Assembly: GCF_013044135.1 (NCBI RefSeq)
Contig: NZ_JABEPP010000005.1
Location: forward strand, 103,501-167,500
DNA length: 64,000 bases
Direction: 5' to 3'
Origin: Enterovirga aerilata
GTDB lineage: Bacteria > Pseudomonadota > Alphaproteobacteria > Rhizobiales > Beijerinckiaceae
How positions within the stretch are numbered: position 1 is the first letter of the stretch; every line of letters starts with the position of its first letter. The notes beneath the pieces were generated by a model that saw only the letters and a program-made list of their open reading frames with translations, was not told where the DNA came from and did no database searches. Of this stretch, positions 61,550-64,000 are shown piece after piece. The position numbers were made by a program, and so were the translations under genes.

Positions 61550-63202
61550 ATGTCAGCTGGTTTGCGTGTCGTTGGTCAGGAACTCGGGGACGCTCCGCGC
61601 GAGGCCGAGGTCTCGCCCCTGTCGCTCGAACTCGTCATCGGTTTGGTCGGCTATGCCGGAGCGGGTTGCTCGACGGCGGCGGGTCGTCTGGAGATCCTGC
61701 TGGAAGAGGCAGGTTATCAGGTCGAACGTATCAAGCTGAGCGAGCTCATCGCGCGGCACTCGGGACGGACACCCGGGCCGGTGGTGGATCATGGCTTGAG
61801 GGCAGGGCCGGGACGTTTTCAGCGTGCCTGTGAACTTCAGGATCTCGGGGACGGGCTCAGGGAGACCCATGGTCACCGCGCCGTGGCGGCCCTGGCTGTC
61901 GCTGAGATCATGGGGCGCCGAGGCTCAGTGGCGCCGGGCGAGCGTAAGCTCGCCTTCATTCTCGACTCTCTTAAGCACTCGGCCGAGGTGGAGCTCCTGC
62001 GTAAGGTCTACGACCAATCGTTCCGGCTCGTAGCTGTTCATTGCGAGCGGCCTGCGCGGGAGCGTCGGTTGATCGGCGCTGGGAGGTCGGCTGCGAAGTA
62101 TGCAGGGGTCAGCGAGCGAGAGGTGCTCGGCTATATGGAGAGGGATGAGAAGGACCAGGGCCGGAAGCATGGCCAGCAGGTTCGGGACGCCTTCTACCTG
62201 GCTGACTTCTTCATCGACAACAACGCAACCTCCCACAGCGGCGAGCACCTAAACGCCGACTTGGGGCGCTTCGTCGACCTGCTTCTCGGCTCTGGGTTGG
62301 TCCGCCCCACCAAGGGTGAGAGAGCGATGTACCATGCCCATGCCGCAGCCCTACAATCCTCCTGCCTGTCTAGGCAGGTCGGCGCCGCCCTGGTAGCTGC
62401 GGACGGAACGGTCGTTTCGACGGGAACGAACGACGTCCCGAAGTTCGGCGGCGGCGTCTACGACGAGGACAGTTCGCCGGATCATCGTTGCTTCGCTTGG
62501 GAGTGGACCGACGGCCAAATTCAGTTCACCGGCTGCCACAATCAGCGCCGGAAGCGCCGCCTCCGAGAAGACATCGGCAGTTGGCTCGCCGAGCGGCTTG
62601 CCAGCGGGCTCGCGCTCGCCGCTCACCCGATACCGGGCAGCGGATCCGATACCGCAGGTCGGGCTCGTGCCGAGGCTGAGGTGCGCATCCGTGCCTTCTT
62701 CGCCGACAACGCGGAGATCATGGAGGAACTGCCCGGCGTGAAGGACATCGTCGAATATTCGCGTTCCATCCACGCGGAGATGAACACGGTGTTCTCGGCG
62801 GCGCGGAACGGCATCTCGCCGCTTGGAACGACCCTCTATTGCACCACGTACCCCTGCCACAATTGCGCCCGACATCTCGTCACTGCCGGTGTCGAGCGCG
62901 TCTACTACATCGAGCCTTATGTAAAGAGTCTAGCGACGGAGCTCCATTCTGACGCGATCTCGACCGAGGTCAGTTCGGCTGGACTGGGGGCACGACCGAC
63001 CCACATGGTGGTGGTCCCGTTCACGGGCGTCGGTCCTCGTATGTACGAGGACTTCTTCACCAAGCGTACGGAGGTGAAGAGGCAGGACGGAAGCTACGAA
63101 GCACCCTCGCGTGGCTTGCCTGCCCAGGCTGTAAGAATGCGGGAATTGAGAGCGGTCGAGGAACGGGCGGCGGCCTTGGTTCCGGAGGTGCAACATGCGT
63201 GA
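61550..63202 (+). CDS. Anti-phage-type deoxycytidylate deaminase with N-terminal P-loop domain
   Basis: 550 residues from ATG 61550. The N-terminal kinase-like domain starts LELVIGLVGYAGAGCST, with C40 in place of the usual Walker A lysine. The C-terminal deaminase domain has the zinc site H408-A-E410 (SIHAEMNTV) and C436-x2-C439 (YPCHNCARHL), plus an SSCLSRQVGAALVAADGTVV segment typical of dCMP/dCTP deaminases. This two-domain form matches phage-defence deaminases (AvcD/DCD type) that deplete dCTP during infection. It overlaps the following gene by 8 bases. Substrate inferred from architecture. Confidence 0.88.
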   Translation: MSAGLRVVGQELGDAPREAEVSPLSLELVIGLVGYAGAGCSTAAGRLEILLEEAGYQVERIKLSELIARHSGRTPGPVVDHGLRAGPGRFQRACELQDLGDGLRETHGHRAVAALAVAEIMGRRGSVAPGERKLAFILDSLKHSAEVELLRKVYDQSFRLVAVHCERPARERRLIGAGRSAAKYAGVSEREVLGYMERDEKDQGRKHGQQVRDAFYLADFFIDNNATSHSGEHLNADLGRFVDLLLGSGLVRPTKGERAMYHAHAAALQSSCLSRQVGAALVAADGTVVSTGTNDVPKFGGGVYDEDSSPDHRCFAWEWTDGQIQFTGCHNQRRKRRLREDIGSWLAERLASGLALAAHPIPGSGSDTAGRARAEAEVRIRAFFADNAEIMEELPGVKDIVEYSRSIHAEMNTVFSAARNGISPLGTTLYCTTYPCHNCARHLVTAGVERVYYIEPYVKSLATELHSDAISTEVSSAGLGARPTHMVVVPFTGVGPRMYEDFFTKRTEVKRQDGSYEAPSRGLPAQAVRMRELRAVEERAAALVPEVQHA

Positions 63203-63770
63203 CGGCAAGGTACTCGCCTTTCCGGCGGTGGCACGTTCGGTTGAGATCCCCCGCCCAGGCGTGAATAGCGGCTACGAACCGACGCTGTTCGCGTCAGCGC
63301 CGGAGGGCAAGGGCAAGATCGTTTTCGTCGACGTCGAATGGTTGGCGGAAGAGACGCTCCTTACGGCCATCGCTCGGAACGGTGTCACAGCGATCCTGGA
63401 CGTGAGGCCGCGACCTATATTTCCGCGGCCGAAGTTCCGGCACAAGAACGTCGTCCTCTATTTCTTCCAGCGAAAGGTCAGGTACCTCGAATACGCCATG
63501 CTACCTCGGGCCACCCGGAGCGGGTTCGAACAGCGAGCGCTGCCATGTAAGGAAGCGGCGGATACGCTCATCGTCGAGGTCCTCAGCCGTGGCCTGACGA
63601 TGTGCCTCTATGATGAGCAGGCGCGAAAGATGGGCTGGCTCGACGATATCCGGCATCTGGTTCGGAGAGCCGCCGGGTATACGGCCGAGTTGCATCCGCG
63701 GTCGTTGTCGGGGTTCCAATACTCCCATTCCTCGCCGAAGGCTGGGTTCGAGACGAGGGAGGAGGCATAG
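63195..63770 (+). CDS. DUF488-like protein coupled to the deaminase
   Basis: 191 residues from ATG 63195, inside the last codons of the deaminase gene. The segment AILDVRPRPIFPRPKFRHKN, then RYLEYAMLPR, follows the DUF488 pattern (short conserved D-x-R with proline, then a downstream Y). The terminal region GLTMCLYDEQARKMGW corresponds to the DUF488 strand with the catalytic-type cysteine. DUF488 function is not established. The tight overlap suggests joint action with the deaminase. Confidence 0.7.
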   Translation: MRDGKVLAFPAVARSVEIPRPGVNSGYEPTLFASAPEGKGKIVFVDVEWLAEETLLTAIARNGVTAILDVRPRPIFPRPKFRHKNVVLYFFQRKVRYLEYAMLPRATRSGFEQRALPCKEAADTLIVEVLSRGLTMCLYDEQARKMGWLDDIRHLVRRAAGYTAELHPRSLSGFQYSHSSPKAGFETREEA

Positions 63771-64000
63771 GGCATCGTCGGCGGGCTCCCTGGCTTGTCG
63801 ATCTCACGACTGCGGTGAGAACACGTTCTTCGAGGTAAGGGGATCGGACCCACCGCGACGTTTGGCTGGCAAATGACGGAATCAGCGACTGGGAAACGGG
63901 GCGAGCACTGAGACAGATGTTGCCGACGGCGTCGAACCACGGCTGTTTCGGAGGATAGTAGTGAACAGCCACCCGGCCCGACAGCGCCGCCGAAGGCGCC
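63771..64000. other. Right-edge region; nothing identified
   Basis: A GTG at 63961 could open a plus-strand gene that leaves the window, but only 13 codons are visible. Minus-strand frames reaching the edge mirror the DUF488-like gene and are not supported. Confidence 0.3.

Noticed and set aside
61219..61551. Minus-strand frame of 110 codons before the deaminase
   Set aside because: Cysteine/arginine/leucine-rich shadow text covering the likely promoter; no start signal.
1..64000. CRISPR array or Cas genes linked to the Tn7-like module
   Set aside because: No regularly spaced repeats and no Cas motifs were seen; the long TniQ argues for TnsD-style targeting.

Overview
The window looks like accessory DNA (genomic island or plasmid) of a high-GC alphaproteobacterium, most likely Methylobacteriaceae. 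The basis is a Rhizobiales-type porin with an N-terminal AQA|ADLP signal cleavage, a MucR/Ros regulator, a PAS/HWE histidine kinase pair typical of Methylobacterium, and uniformly GC-rich codon use. No rRNA, tRNA or CRISPR array was found.

Layout. (1) 1-10.4 kb, all minus strand: a Tn7-like transposition operon. From upstream to downstream it reads exonuclease and degenerate phosphoesterase, small hypothetical genes, a TnsA-like protein that has lost its catalytic residues, a small unknown, an intact TnsA, TnsB (DDE), TnsC (AAA+), and a long TniQ/TnsD that runs off the left edge. The last genes overlap by ATGA. (2) 10.4-13.7 kb: a HEPN/MNT pair and a DUF2235 hydrolase. (3) 14-28.7 kb: hybrid and HWE histidine kinases with a response regulator, a frameshifted M42 peptidase, NDH-2, Hsp20, MucR, a tandem-XRE protein, a porin and a secreted triple-repeat protein. 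(4) 28.9-40.2 kb: a minus-strand metal-efflux operon (small exported proteins, CzcB, CzcA, TolC-type CzcC, a membrane class III nucleotide cyclase, a CDF exporter, a frameshifted methyltransferase) with a MerR regulator upstream. (5) 40.2-46.4 kb: a stand-alone nuclease, a lipoprotein, small proteins, a complete IS3 element and a complete IS256 element, both with target duplications. (6) 46.4-57.4 kb: a minus-strand operon for a 2457-residue multicopper oxidase, a secreted propeller-like protein, a Sco-type copper chaperone and a cytochrome c, resembling the giant Mn(II)-oxidising oxidase loci (MofA/McoA type). (7) 57.7-61.2 kb: a broken outer-membrane protein gene, and a CadA/ZntA-type P-type ATPase with a small secreted protein. 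(8) 61.5-63.8 kb: an anti-phage-type deoxycytidylate deaminase (P-loop plus deaminase) translationally coupled to a DUF488-like gene.

How the parts connect. Two near-identical MerR-type promoters, one before the czc operon (39.03 kb) and one before the P-type ATPase (58.6 kb), suggest that the MerR protein at 39.7-40.15 kb controls both exporters as one metal regulon. The giant oxidase operon lies between them. The transposition module, the two IS elements, the nucleases and the deaminase point to a mobile cargo region carrying metal resistance and phage defence.
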